Source: Psoroptes ovis (Eukaryota; Arthropoda; Arachnida; Sarcoptiformes; Psoroptidae). From it: 64,000 bases of DNA. The notes below the pieces were generated by a model, which did not search any database, was not told where the DNA came from, and saw nothing but the letters and a program-made list of their open reading frames with translations. Shown one piece after another: positions 44,938 through 56,368 of this stretch. The translations under genes were made by a program, and so were the position numbers. Within the stretch, counting starts at the first letter, position 1. Each line of letters begins with the position of its first letter. Location of the stretch: assembly GCA_002943765.1 (NCBI GenBank), contig PQWQ01000001.1, forward strand, positions 3,321,501 to 3,385,500, written 5' to 3'.

Positions 44938-45774
44938 TTATCCTCTTTCAGGCCATCTGCATGCACCATCCAATCGAATTATTTCACCATTCAGCATTGG
45001 ATTTTCGATAATATTTTCGACTAGTTTAGAAAATTCTTCTGGCTTTCCTAATCTTGATGGTAAAGGCGTTGTACATTGAATGAATTCCATCAATTCTGGC
45101 GCATTTGATCGCATTACTAATGGTGTTTCAAAAAAACCAACAGCAATCGTATTTACTCGAATGCCTTCTTCAGCTAATTCCCTAGATAATGGTAAAGTCA
45201 TAGAATTTATCGCTCCTTGTGTTGCGGAATAACCAGTCTGTCCTTCATGACCTTCCCATGCTAATATGCTCGATGTGTTGATTATGACTGATTTGGTTCC
45301 ATTTTCATTTTTAGGATTATTTGCTAGTAATGGCAGCGATAATCGTATTACATTAAAAGTACCATAAATATTTATTTCGACAAGATCAAGAAAATCTTTT
45401 AAACGCTGAGGTTTATTTGTATTGAAATTGTACAACTTGAATGCATTTGCAACGCCTGCACAATTCACCAATGCATTCATCCTTTGTTGACCATCACTAT
45501 TATCTTTACACAATTTTAATGCATCTATAATGTCCGATTCTTTTCTTATGTCGCCTTTATTAAAAGAAAAATTAAATTTTAAAACTTTATAAAGATTAAG
45601 ATTTCTTAAACCTTTAATTGCGATGACATTATCAATTTTTTCTTCACTTGGTTTCAAATCGATTGTAACAACACGGGCACCAATTCTAGCTAAATGGCGG
45701 CAAACATCAAGACCAAGTCCAGAACCACCACCGGTTACAAATGCTGTACAACCTTTAATCTTGTTCAATAACAT
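44938..45774 (-). CDS. HSD17B10: 3-hydroxyacyl-CoA dehydrogenase type 2, two exons, 259 aa
   Basis: Mitochondrial short-chain dehydrogenase/reductase. In animals it oxidises 3-hydroxyacyl-CoAs and steroids, and it is also the MRPP2 scaffold of mitochondrial RNase P. The exons are 45612-45774 and 44938-45554. The 57-nt intron 45555-45611 is a multiple of three without a stop; removing it gives VIAIKGDIRKESD and a length close to the human protein (261 aa). Visible motifs are the Rossmann TGGGSGLG near the N-terminus, NCAGVA, the catalytic Ser in IINTSS, and the conserved C-terminal LNGEIIRLDGA. The active-site YxxxK reads YSATQ: Tyr is kept but Lys is replaced by Gln (codon CAA, 45217-45219). 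Orthology is secure; whether it is an active dehydrogenase is questionable. Its start lies 225 nt from the divergent torsin gene. Confidence 0.95.
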   Translation of the reverse strand: MLLNKIKGCTAFVTGGGSGLGLDVCRHLARIGARVVTIDLKPSEEKIDNVIAIKGLRNLNLYKVLKFNFSFNKGDIRKESDIIDALKLCKDNSDGQQRMNALVNCAGVANAFKLYNFNTNKPQRLKDFLDLVEINIYGTFNVIRLSLPLLANNPKNENGTKSVIINTSSILAWEGHEGQTGYSATQGAINSMTLPLSRELAEEGIRVNTIAVGFFETPLVMRSNAPELMEFIQCTTPLPSRLGKPEEFSKLVENIIENPMLNGEIIRLDGACRWPERG

Positions 45775-45999
45775 TTTGTTAGGATTTTAATGAAAATTTA
45801 ATCAAAAACTTTGACAAATGTGTATTTTTCAATTTTTTGAATTCAAATTTTTTTCAAAAAACACATGTGGCAAATCGATTATCGATAAAAACAATCGATA
45901 TATTGCAATGCAATGCCAAAAACGAAACGCTAACATATTTCAAATATTTACATTTGATAATCATTAATTTAGCATCAATTTCATGGAATCAAATGTAAT
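45775..45999. promoter_or_regulatory. Divergent promoter between HSD17B10 and torsin, with DRE motifs
   Basis: This 225-bp head-to-head spacer must hold both promoters if the ATG calls are right. It contains a perfect DRE (TATCGATA, 45880-45887), the binding sequence of the insect factor DREF at housekeeping promoters, plus ATCGATA at 45894-45900 and a further ATCGAT core near 45874. No TATA box is placed. The regulatory role is inferred from the motif. Confidence 0.5.
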
Positions 46000-47201
46000 A
46001 TGACATCATCATCATCTACATCATCGTCATCGTCATCAATACCAAGTACAAATTCATATCAAATTGTTTTGTATGATTCAACAAAAGTTGATTCTATAAA
46101 AAATAAAAAAAGAAAAATGAAAATTTATAAAATATTGATCACAATTTTCATACCATTTTATTCGCTAATATCTACAGCAATATATGCATTTGATCCATTT
46201 ACGATAGCCACATCTTTAGCATTCGGTGGAGCCGGATATTATTTCAAAGATACAATAAATTGTGCAATTAATGAATGTTGTCATGCGGAAAAAGATTACT
46301 TACATAAATGGATTGCAAATGAATTAGATTATTCTGATTTTTCTGATGAAATATTTGGTCAACATATAGCGGTCGATGTTGTTGGAAGATTGATTAATAT
46401 GCATTTAAAAAAAGAAAATCCGCAAAAACCATTAGTATTATCGTTTCATGGTTTTACTGGTACTGGTAAAAATCATCTATGTAATTTAGTAGCTAAAAAA
46501 ATTTATAAAAAATTCAAAAAATTTGGTAAAAGTAAATTTGTGCATAAATTTATTGCAACGCATATGAAATCAAATGATTTAGACAATCTAGTTGAACAAG
46601 TCAAAGAAAAACTTGATGATTGTGATCGTTCATTGATAATTTTTGATGAAATTGATAAATTTCCCGAAAAATTTCTAGACATATTGCTACCATATTTAGA
46701 TTTCGGATCACCATATAAAAGATCTATTTTCATTTTTCTGGGGTAAGTTTTGATTTAATAAGATAATCATCTTTTTTCAATAATGATTTATATCATACAT
46801 ATCATAGGAATAGTGCCGGAGAAAATATCAATAACGAAATCGTACATTTTATGAATACAAATAAATTACGGGAAGACATTGAATATGAAGATTTAGAACA
46901 TATTGTGACCAAAAATGCTATGAAAATGGGTGGACTTAAAAATTCTGAACTGATTACACGTGGTGTAATCAATTTATTTGTACCATTTTTACCTTTGACA
47001 AAAGATCATGTTAGACAATGTATTATTGATAATTTAAAGCGACAACATAATATAATCGATCCAAATCAAGAACTTATTGATGAAATATTGAATAGTATTG
47101 AATTTATTGATGATGAATTTGCTGTATATGGTTGTAAACGTGTTGAATCAAAAGTTGGAATAATTTTGACCAAACGCAAGCGTAAATTCAAATCAAGTTG
47201 A
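46000..47201 (+). CDS. Torsin family AAA+ ATPase, two exons, 378 aa
   Basis: Torsins are ER and nuclear-envelope lumenal AAA+ proteins that work with LAP1/LULL1-type activators. The exons are 46000-46742 and 46808-47201 with a 65-nt intron. The upstream 39 residues are Ser-rich, and Met40 begins a typical signal sequence (MKIYKILITIFIPFYSLIST), so translation may start at 46117. The Walker A reads GFTGTGKNH, with the torsin-specific Asn after GK. The Walker B is IIFDEIDKF. Sensor 1 is reconstituted over the splice (FIFLGNSAG). The C-terminal YGCKRVES carries the conserved sensor-2 Cys. Two Cys lie before the AAA domain (INCAINECC). It is a family member without doubt; which vertebrate paralogue it corresponds to cannot be told. 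Confidence 0.95.
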
Positions 47202-47359
47202 ATTCATTTGAATTGATTCTCATCCAATTTTTGATGTTAATCATGATTGTTTATTTTTTATATAAAAATATCATACAAATGTAAAAATGTCAAAAACATG
47301 AATTAAAGTTTCATATGCTAAGATATCACATAATATTGGAAAGAATAATTACAATTTTT

Positions 47360-50113
47360 TTATAATTTGTTATTATTAAGATAATCATAAATAATGGCAG
47401 CTAACTTTTGTTTCGATCCTAAACCATAAGATGATCGATTTCGACATGTCTGATAATGGCGAATGTTTGATTCGAAAAAATCACAATCATTTAGAATTGA
47501 TGTTGAATATAATTTCAATTCAGGTTCTATTGCAATCATTATGGTTAATTTGTTGTCATCATCTATAATACGACTATTGTATTGTACAAACATTTCATAT
47601 AAATCTATAGATGCATTATAATGCAAATGTTGATATTTAACTAATGATTGTCGATTACGTATGATTGGCATCAATGTTTCGGTTTGTTTTCTGGCGCGTA
47701 TATAATCTTGTAAATAAAAGGCAACGATTTGTCTATTGGTATCATCAAAATAGCCATTATCTTTGCGTACATCGAAATTTTTCATTGATAATGATTTTTT
47801 ATTAATTGACAATTGACTTAGTGGAATTGGATATTTTGATTTACGTTGCTTGAGTATTTGCTCAAATTCTTGATTAGATTTATTTGTACGTAATTGATAT
47901 TCAGTAAACGGTATTGGAATGAAAATTTGATTGTCGGCGATCGTATTCGCTCGTACACGATTTAATAATTCTTCAGTGAAAAGCATATTACTTCGACAAT
48001 GTAATAGAAGCATTGATTCTTGTGGTGATGTTGCTGTCAATGAACGTGTAATAAGATCAAGATATGCCATTTCTGATGGAAATGATGATCGAGGTGAATT
48101 TAATTTTGAATTTATCGCATCGGGTGGAATCAAATCCATGAATATGATTTTCGCTGAATTTGATTGAAATTTTGTCTGTAAATATAATGACACTTTTTTC
48201 AATCTTTCAAATTCATTATTTTCAAATTCAAGTGATACATCAACAGAATCATTTAATGTGTTGAAACGTGTTCGAATAAGGACAATGATTAATTTTGTCT
48301 GGTGATTATAATTTCTTAGACACGTGTTTGCATAATGATTCAGAAAACTAATGGCTAATGATACTTCTGCATGACCTCTTACAGGCAATATCATTGCCAA
48401 ACGCAAATTTTCACTTGCTTGTGATGGTATATCGGTCAATAATTCTACTGGATTCAATGACTTGAGCATTTGAAAACGAAACGATGATTGCAAAGATGAT
48501 GCACCATCGACGTGTAAATCGACGATCGTTTCAAGACCACGAACTGTATCGAATTTTTGGTATAAATTTTCAATATTCAAATCATCTAAAACAATAGATG
48601 ATTGTTGATAATGATTTCTAATCCATTCTAAACATTTATTTTTAATCTGTATTATTTGCTTCAATTCTTCATCATCTAATTTACGAATAATATCAACATC
48701 ATTCGGTGAAAAAAGGTGCGTTTCATTAGAATATGTCCAACGTTGAACTTCAAAACGATTTTTTGGAGTACGAGAATGAAATGATGCCAAAAATGGTGAT
48801 GATTCTAAATATTTAAATTGATGCAATTTTCGATCAATATTTTCGGTTTCTCTATTTAATCGATTTATGCTATCAATCGCTACAAGTGTCTGCACGAGTC
48901 TAAATGCGTCAGAGTAAAAATCTAATGGATATATGAAAATTGATTCCAAAATGTTTTCTTCTTGATTCAATGAGATCAATTGAGTATCATTGTGCAATGA
49001 AACTGATTTATGATAAAAATGAACATTATGATTTGTATTCATTTTATAATGCTTAGATATTTGATCAACATAACATGACCAATTATTATGACACAATGAT
49101 ATTAAAGATGAACTAATAAATAAGCCATTATCTAATATATGATCATTGTGGCCAAAATTGTTTTCAATAAATTTCAATCTTGAATCATCGTCTCCATTAA
49201 TGTTTGATGAGTGATTATTTGATACGGACAATATATAATCAGAAATCGATATTGATTTAAGATATTGTTGAAAATTATATGAGTGAACAAATGTTTTTTC
49301 TGTGATAATCATTATAAATTCATATTCATTTGATTTCTGTTTGGCAATCAAATAATTCAAAATAATTACATGATATAATTGATTATCTTGATTATTCATT
49401 ACTAATTTATCCAAATTTTCATTGTAATTATCACCAATAATTAGTCGACTATTATTGACCGTACCTTTTGATATGTCTGGATAAAAATATAGTAAATCAT
49501 TATCGAAATCGATAAAAATTAACTCGTTGATAGTTTTGATATATTTTTCAATCATTTGGTGATATGATCTTGATTCGGTGTTGAACGATTGCTCCAAAAA
49601 GAATTCAGTACGAATCATTACACAAATCAATAATTTCATTTTGAAATTCAATTCAATCGTATGAAAACGTGGGCGATAAAATTTTAATTTTTTATCATGC
49701 ACCATACCATTCATTAATGATTGTTGTTGTAGTTGATTGTTATTGTTTTCAACAAATAATTCATTGTTGTTATTATTATTAGAAGTATAATTTGTTTTAT
49801 CAAAATGAATGATAGGAACATAGTCCACTGATGACATTTTACGATACCATTTTTCCAGCTTTAAGAATAAATCAAAATCATTACGATTTAATTTTAATAA
49901 TTGATATTGTTTTGTATTGTGAATTTGGGTATTATCATCAAAATCATTATGATCATTTTGGTCATTCATTAATAATGATGTACAATTATTATCAATGATT
50001 GGCACAAATAATGTTGCGAAAATGATGCCGAAAAAACAACCGATAAAAAAGTAACGATATTTTCTTGATAAATTAAGAAATAATAATTTCCAATATGATA
50101 ATATTATATTCAT
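47360..50113 (-). CDS. Chondroitin polymerizing factor-like protein (CHPF family), 917 aa
   Basis: Type II Golgi membrane protein. A short cytosolic tail is followed by a signal anchor at about residues 20-41 (YRYFFIGCFFGIIFATLFVP) and a long lumenal region of the CHGN/chondroitin synthase family. Family text is clearest in the C-terminal half: LRLAMILPVRGHAEVSLAISF, the region around KIIFMDLIPP, FDVRKDNGYFDD, and the terminal C-x-TCRNRSSYGLGSKQKLAAI block shared by CHPF/CHSY proteins. Chondroitin polymerisation needs a CHSY-CHPF pair. The DxD metal motifs of the synthase are absent: the expected sites read IITEKTFV and HCRSNMLF. That is why I prefer the CHPF-like (non-catalytic partner) call over CHSY. 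Asn-rich inserts are lineage padding. Single exon; convergent with the torsin gene. Confidence 0.8.
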   Translation of the reverse strand: MNIILSYWKLLFLNLSRKYRYFFIGCFFGIIFATLFVPIIDNNCTSLLMNDQNDHNDFDDNTQIHNTKQYQLLKLNRNDFDLFLKLEKWYRKMSSVDYVPIIHFDKTNYTSNNNNNNELFVENNNNQLQQQSLMNGMVHDKKLKFYRPRFHTIELNFKMKLLICVMIRTEFFLEQSFNTESRSYHQMIEKYIKTINELIFIDFDNDLLYFYPDISKGTVNNSRLIIGDNYNENLDKLVMNNQDNQLYHVIILNYLIAKQKSNEYEFIMIITEKTFVHSYNFQQYLKSISISDYILSVSNNHSSNINGDDDSRLKFIENNFGHNDHILDNGLFISSSLISLCHNNWSCYVDQISKHYKMNTNHNVHFYHKSVSLHNDTQLISLNQEENILESIFIYPLDFYSDAFRLVQTLVAIDSINRLNRETENIDRKLHQFKYLESSPFLASFHSRTPKNRFEVQRWTYSNETHLFSPNDVDIIRKLDDEELKQIIQIKNKCLEWIRNHYQQSSIVLDDLNIENLYQKFDTVRGLETIVDLHVDGASSLQSSFRFQMLKSLNPVELLTDIPSQASENLRLAMILPVRGHAEVSLAISFLNHYANTCLRNYNHQTKLIIVLIRTRFNTLNDSVDVSLEFENNEFERLKKVSLYLQTKFQSNSAKIIFMDLIPPDAINSKLNSPRSSFPSEMAYLDLITRSLTATSPQESMLLLHCRSNMLFTEELLNRVRANTIADNQIFIPIPFTEYQLRTNKSNQEFEQILKQRKSKYPIPLSQLSINKKSLSMKNFDVRKDNGYFDDTNRQIVAFYLQDYIRARKQTETLMPIIRNRQSLVKYQHLHYNASIDLYEMFVQYNSRIIDDDNKLTIMIAIEPELKLYSTSILNDCDFFESNIRHYQTCRNRSSYGLGSKQKLAAIIYDYLNNNKL

Positions 50114-51237
50114 GTTTTTTCTCTCTCAATTGATCAACACTGATAATCTGACATTTTTTTTCAATTAATTCATTAATCCAATATTATATTATTTCATTGT
50201 ATACATTAATTAAACATGCATCATTATTGTAGAATTTTTCCTCAATAAAACGTAATAATAATAATCATGATCATCATTAGTGTTTGGTAGTAGCATCTTT
50301 AAATTGAGATCAACACACAAACTTTTACACAAATCAAATCAATTATGAATCAAATTTGAAATTTAATTACAGACAGACACAAATTAATGTAAATTTTCAT
50401 TAATGTAAACACATAATGTCGGAAATGTATGAAAATAAATAAATAAATGAATTTTAATAACCAAGGAAACCGTATACAGAATTCAAATCAATGAAAATGA
50501 ATGCATGTGGAATGACTAATCATCATCATCATCATCATCAATATCAACGCAAATCATTTACAATGTAACATGTAATGTACAAATTTCAGCAAAGAAATTC
50601 AAGCAAAAATCAAAACACAATTCATTCAATTTGAATCATTATTGACATGTGTGTGAGACAAGAAACAAAATATGAATGCAACAGCAGAAACAAACCTAAT
50701 GCTGGTTTAGTCTTGTTGATCATTGTGTTTTTGGTGTTTGGTTATTTTCTATTGTGTTGCATTTTTTTTGTTTCGTTTCATTTAAATGTATTCATTCATC
50801 TTCAGATGTCGTGTGTTCATATTTCTTCTTGAATTGATCACAGACACATATGGTTGTTGATATTTGAGAATTTTTTTTCATCTAAACAAATTTTTTTTAA
50901 GTTTGAAAACTAAAATCTTTGCCATTCCTTCCATTTTGTTAGCCCAACCAACAAAACAAGGTCATTCATTTTCTTCGCAAAAAAATCAAATTTGGAAAGT
51001 TTCCGCTTCGAAATGTTTACAATGTTAAAAATGATTAATAAATTGATGATTGTCTAGCTAAGATTTAAAATTACTCATGACATTTAAACCCGGATTTCCA
51101 ATATTTAGAATTTATTCATCAATGAATAATATAACAAATAATATAAAATAATTATAATTATTCTGTTGAAAATTTTAAAAAGGAAAAAATAATGAATAAC
51201 AAAAAATAAAATTTGAATGTAATTAGAAGAAAAAATA
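50114..51237. other. Intergenic region between CHPF-like gene and WDR11
   Basis: AT-rich spacer holding the CHPF-like upstream region and the WDR11 3' end (both genes are on the minus strand). An ATC microsatellite lies at about 50521-50540. The 50647-50832 frame has no recognisable content. Confidence 0.4.
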
Positions 51238-54200
51238 TCAAATGGAATCATGTTGTGTATGTATTGATGATCGAGAGAATAATGTCCAACATTTTTTCAA
51301 ATCACTATTATCTTTTAGTTTTTCGAATGAATTTCTCAACACATCATATATTGTTTCATCATCATCATCAAAATGGAAATATGTTGAAAATTTTTGAAAT
51401 ATTTCTCGTAAACAATCTGAATTTGCATCAATATCGATTAATTGTGATGCTAAACATATGATGGCCAATGGAAAAGATTTATAATCACCGAATTGATTTA
51501 ATGCACGCAATACACGACTAAATTGTTTACGAGATAAATAAATTTTCAATGCAGTCTGTTGATCATTATAAAGTTTTGATGATAATAGATAATCACACCA
51601 GCGACGCATTATTTCTGTGCATTCATTTCCATCTAAACTCGACTATATTCGTGAATAGAAAAAAATAAAAAATATTAATTAATTCTAGAGATATGAAAAC
51701 AGCTTACTTTTGCCAGCCAAATCGAATCGAACCATTGATCTGAACTTTGAAGATAGCGACATGCATCTGATGTTTTACTTATGATTGTCAACAATTCAAT
51801 GCCTTCAGTTATATGACCATTTGCAATAAGACTAGTTGATACTAATTTTACAACCGGTGCAACTTTACTTTCATTCAATATCGTCATGGAATTATCATTT
51901 GATTGACCATCATTTATTTCGTTGTTGTTGTTATTATTATTTTCATGTAATGAACAATTGTCTAATGAATTATAATCATTTAAATCATCTTTAAAATTAT
52001 TATTATTGATTATTTGCTGCTGTAGTGATGCAATCAAACATGCTTTCAACGCATCTACATAAAATGATTGTTTATCTGTCATTATCGAATCTTCCATACG
52101 ATTTGAATGTTTTTGCTGTTGTTGATTGAATAAATGTTCACTTTCCAATAAAATTTGCACAGAACGATTAAAATTTCTAAGATTCAAATTAATCCGATAT
52201 ATGAGATTGGCATGTAAATATGTTCGTCGATTTTGTTCTAATATCATCAATTTTTCCTGTAATAATTGACGAAAGTTTTGATTATCGATGAACAAATCCA
52301 TCCGTGTATCTAATTCTTCATCCAATAATATTGAACTGATTAATAACCAAAAATCGTAATCGTTTTGATTTGAAAATAATTTTGCTAATAGAATTTGATT
52401 ACTAATATATTGACGTAAATCGATTTGTGATTGGTCATTTTCTTCATTATCATTAATTTTAAATTGACGATCCTCGATGAATGGTATTTCGATCAAAAAT
52501 TTTCGTATCAATTTTTTTCGTTGACTAAATGATAAAAAATTAATATTCAAATCATTTAAATTAATATTCGAAAAATATGAAGACAATGATGGTGATAAGC
52601 GTGAAACATTTAATGGCGATGAATATGTTTTTAATTTTTGATCAGTAATAACAATGAAACCTTCAGCTGTAACAAATACAGGCAAATCACAGCAAACCCA
52701 ATCAAAATCAATGATTTTAAAATTAATATCTCTCGGAAATTTCAATTGTGAACACAGACGAAATTCTTCAATATCCCATATGTCGACACCTAAGTCAGCA
52801 TACAATATCAAACATTTCATATTGCCACGACCAGGACCAAAACGAATTTTTTTAATACTGCTACGATATGTTGCTTCAGTACGAGAATTTTTTCTTTTCA
52901 GATCCCATAAATTCAATGTTCCAGATGCATCACCAAACAATACTTGATCACTTTTCCATGCTATACTAGTAACAGTGATATTACCACTATCAACATCCGA
53001 AGGTATTCTAGCTAGTTCTTTAATAATATTTCCTTCGATCGAGAAATGATACAATTCACGTGACATTACTATAAAATTTTCTTTGATCGGTGATGGATGA
53101 ATTGTTAATGAAGATGTCGATTTTATTGAACCAGTTTCCGAATCACTGCCACCATATTCAGTAATTTTTGTAGCCTTTTTTCGATTATACAATGGACTCC
53201 ATTCAATAGCAGTGACTAAACCAATCGAATTAGACATTGTGCGTAAAATTGTCAATGTTTTAACATCCCAAATTTCAAAAGGGTCATCACGTTTAAATAG
53301 AATAATTAGATATTGTTTTAAATGAGATACACGAATCGTTTCGATTGGCGAGGAATCGGTCATTTGATTAGTGCGAAATGGAGTCAATTTCCCAGTATTA
53401 ATATCTATATGAATCAATTCATTTGTCACTTTACCCGAGCTACTACCTGAACCAGTCAAATTTTGTAAAGCACTTAATGGATGTTTACTGTATGAATGAA
53501 TCGGTGATGTAATTGTTGGAAAAGAAAATGTGATCAATGATGTAGAATCTGCCCATTCAATACCAGCGACAGCATATGAATGTGCACAAAATTCACGATC
53601 TAATGTTGCTGTATTATTGTTTAATAACCAAATTTGCAAAATACCTAGACTATCACCAATGGCTAATAATGGTTTATGCTCATTCAAATTCTGAACAGTC
53701 AATGGCGGTGCCATTCTAATGACGGTAGGCATTGAATTCAAACCGCTCAAGTAATTTGTAACAATAATTTTGAATGAATTTGAATTTGATATCAAACATT
53801 TCTGGCGAATTTCTCGTGATTCTACACTTTCATTATGGATCGCATGATTAGTTGCATCATTAATCAAAAAAGCACCGAGTCTGTATTCTTGAGGCTTGAT
53901 TAAATCATGCAATGATGGCAGCTTGGAATTATTGACAATTGATGATGTACTACGAATCAATGATTTAATTATTAAACGTCCTGTACTTAGTAAGAATGCA
54001 ACTTTTGTCTCATCAAATTGAGATAATGAATAGCCGAATATTTTATTCTGCTTTGTCAATCTTATTGGTTCAGAATGACAAAGATTTACAAAACCAATAT
54101 TCAGAAAATTTTCTTGAACGTTCATTCCTTCTGCATTATCATCATTGTTATTATTGATATTCGATGAAGTATCATGGATAATTTTCTTTTGGTAAAATCG

Positions 54201-55541
54201 GAATGATAGATTACCATTTTCGTGTAATGCATAAAATGCATTTCTTAAGCCACATGAAAATATTTTAATTAACCGAGTGAAATTTCTCTCGATCGGTATC
54301 GTTGTTATAATCATTTCCATGGTTAAATCTATAAGATAAATATCACGCGCGAACACTAGAAAAATTTGATTTCTCATCGATTTATTAAATTCAATTTGTA
54401 TAAGTTGCAGATCATTTTGCATTATGTTCGCTGAATCACGGATACTGTTTGATGATTGTAAATGATAATGATGATGATCATCGTCATTGGCGATTAAATC
54501 TTTCATTAATTTGCTTTTATCTAATTTTTGTATAAAATCAAAATGGCTAGATTTATAGCTTGTTTTTTGTATCACATATACCATCAGGGGTAATTGTATT
54601 TTTTTCGGTTCTTTCGATGTTTGATTATTATCATTGAATTTGAAACTTGATTCATCCAAACGTGCTTGACCAATATAAATACGATCAGTATTAGTAGAAC
54701 GAAATTCAAATATCAAATTAGGCATTGTTTGATCACAACAACGATTAAAATGGAAAAATGGATTAAAATTGATATGTGATACCATACAATCGATTCTCCA
54801 GATACATAATGATTCACCTAGATCTGCATCATATATTATTATTGTATTTTTAAGTGAATAGAATGATAATAAGTAAAGATTCTGAACTGAACACGTTGGA
54901 TTTTTATTTTTATCATCAGATGATTTGTCATTTTTATTATCGTTCTCAGAATTTTCCCAATCAATCAAATCCCAACAATGAATTTTTCCATTTGAAGTTT
55001 TCGATATTGTTCTGTCTAAAAAAATCCAATGAATAAAATTAATCAAACGATTTTCACCCGTTGAAATTATAACAGTTAAAGGAGTTGATTCAATCACATC
55101 CCATATGACCATCATACCAATAGTATCGATCGAGCATAGACAAATGTGATTGTTTAGTGGCGACCATTTTAATAGGCAAACAGTATGTTTATGCCGATGT
55201 AAAGCTTATTAATGAAAAGAAAAAATTATTAATGAATGAATGACAATCAATTTAAACATCTTACTCTGACGGAATGATAATTTAGGTTTTGTATCAACGA
55301 CAACAACTAAATTTTGACAACCATATGCTAGAAAACCGTTAATTGACCAATCTAGAGCTCCTGAATTTTGTGCGTGCAATGTTCCTGAAATTGTTGACGG
55401 AAATAATGTATATGGGTATGTTGTGACTGATGGAGACGATGATGAACGAGATTCATTGTGCATTTCATGCAATGGTGATGTTTTGTTTCCATTCTCTGAT
55501 TTCTGTTCAGAATCTTTGATACTATCATTTGATGGTTGCAT
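51238..55541 (-). CDS. WDR11: WD repeat-containing protein 11, three exons, 1392 aa
   Basis: WDR11 is a large double beta-propeller protein. In vertebrates it acts with FAM91A1 and C17orf75 in capturing endosome-derived vesicles at the trans-Golgi. The exon model is 55265-55541, 51708-55204 and 51238-51642, with 60- and 65-nt introns. Phases agree and junctions give LHRHKHTVCLLKWSPLN and SIWLAKSSLDGNECTE. The N-terminus has TISGTLHAQNSGALDWSING followed by FLAYGCQNLVVVVD, the family's signature opening. Several WD-like blades follow (HICLCSIDTIGMMVIWDV, LLAIGDSLGILQIWLL, VLFGDASGTLNLWDL, VDIWDIEEF). The C-terminal helical part ends near MRRWCDYLLSSKL. It is longer than human WDR11 (1224 aa), mainly through Asn/Ser-rich loops; additional small in-frame introns are possible. 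Confidence 0.93.
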
Positions 55542-56146
55542 TTTCGTGAGAATGACATAGATTTAAATCCAAAATAATCGAAAAAAATAGAATTGATGAT
55601 AATAAATAATACTGTATGTTAAAAATGTTTGTTGTTGCACTTGGCAACAATAAATAATAACTGGAATGACAATAAAAACTGATGATTAATCATAAGTATC
55701 ATTAGTTACAAGTTTTTTTTAAATTAAAAAAATATTTGATCAAAATTTCACGCTATTCACACACACGCACACTTTTGATCTGTTGAATGATAGTGAAATT
55801 ATGATAATTACATTATTTTTTATAATTGATATCATATTTTGATGAACAAACATCATCAAAAACAGCTTTGAACAGTACAAACACGAATACGACACAAAAA
55901 TTGATTCTAAAAAACAAAATAATGATTCATGATGATATGACAAATGTCTGACGAGAAAAAAATAAATGATTTGAATGATTAATATCGTAATATTGTAGGA
56001 TAATATCTGATACTAATGTTCAAATGAATTTTGACATTTTAACCAAAAAAACAGCTAGAATCCGTGGATCGAAAAAATCAAAAATAAACAAAATCAGCCA
56101 GCAAAAAAAATCAACAGTTCGAAATGAAAAATTCATAAAGGACGGA
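55542..56146. other. Intergenic region upstream of WDR11
   Basis: AT-rich spacer. It should include the WDR11 promoter, but no element can be assigned. The minus-strand frames at 55740-55943 and 56020-56211 show no family features; the latter runs into the retroelement LTR. Confidence 0.4.
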
Positions 56147-56151
56147 TTCAA

Positions 56152-56273
56152 TGTTGTGAGGTGAACCTTATTGGGTCGAAATAGATTGTTAGGTGCCAAT
56201 AGCCACCTCATATATAAACGGTGTACACTCCAGCCATCTAGTCATTGTTCACTATGATCTCGTACATGCAACA
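56152..56273 (+). repeat. TR-GAG 5' LTR (122 bp)
   Basis: Identical by eye to 57986-58107. It includes a TATA-like CATATATAAACGG. A very short LTR. Confidence 0.95.
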
Positions 56274-56284
56274 TGGTAGCAGAG
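56274..56284 (+). other. Primer-binding site for initiator tRNA-Met
   Basis: TGGTAGCAGAG is complementary to the 3' end of eukaryotic initiator tRNA-Met (CTCTGCTACCA) over 11 nt, from recalled tRNA sequence. It abuts the LTR. This is the classical primer of many Ty1/Copia elements. Confidence 0.8.
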
Positions 56285-56368
56285 CGTTACCCGCCGCAAA
56301 TTGAAGATCTTTGAAATAGTGAATTTTTCGGTTAATTTTTCTGTGTGGTTATTTAACCGGTATTCTGT

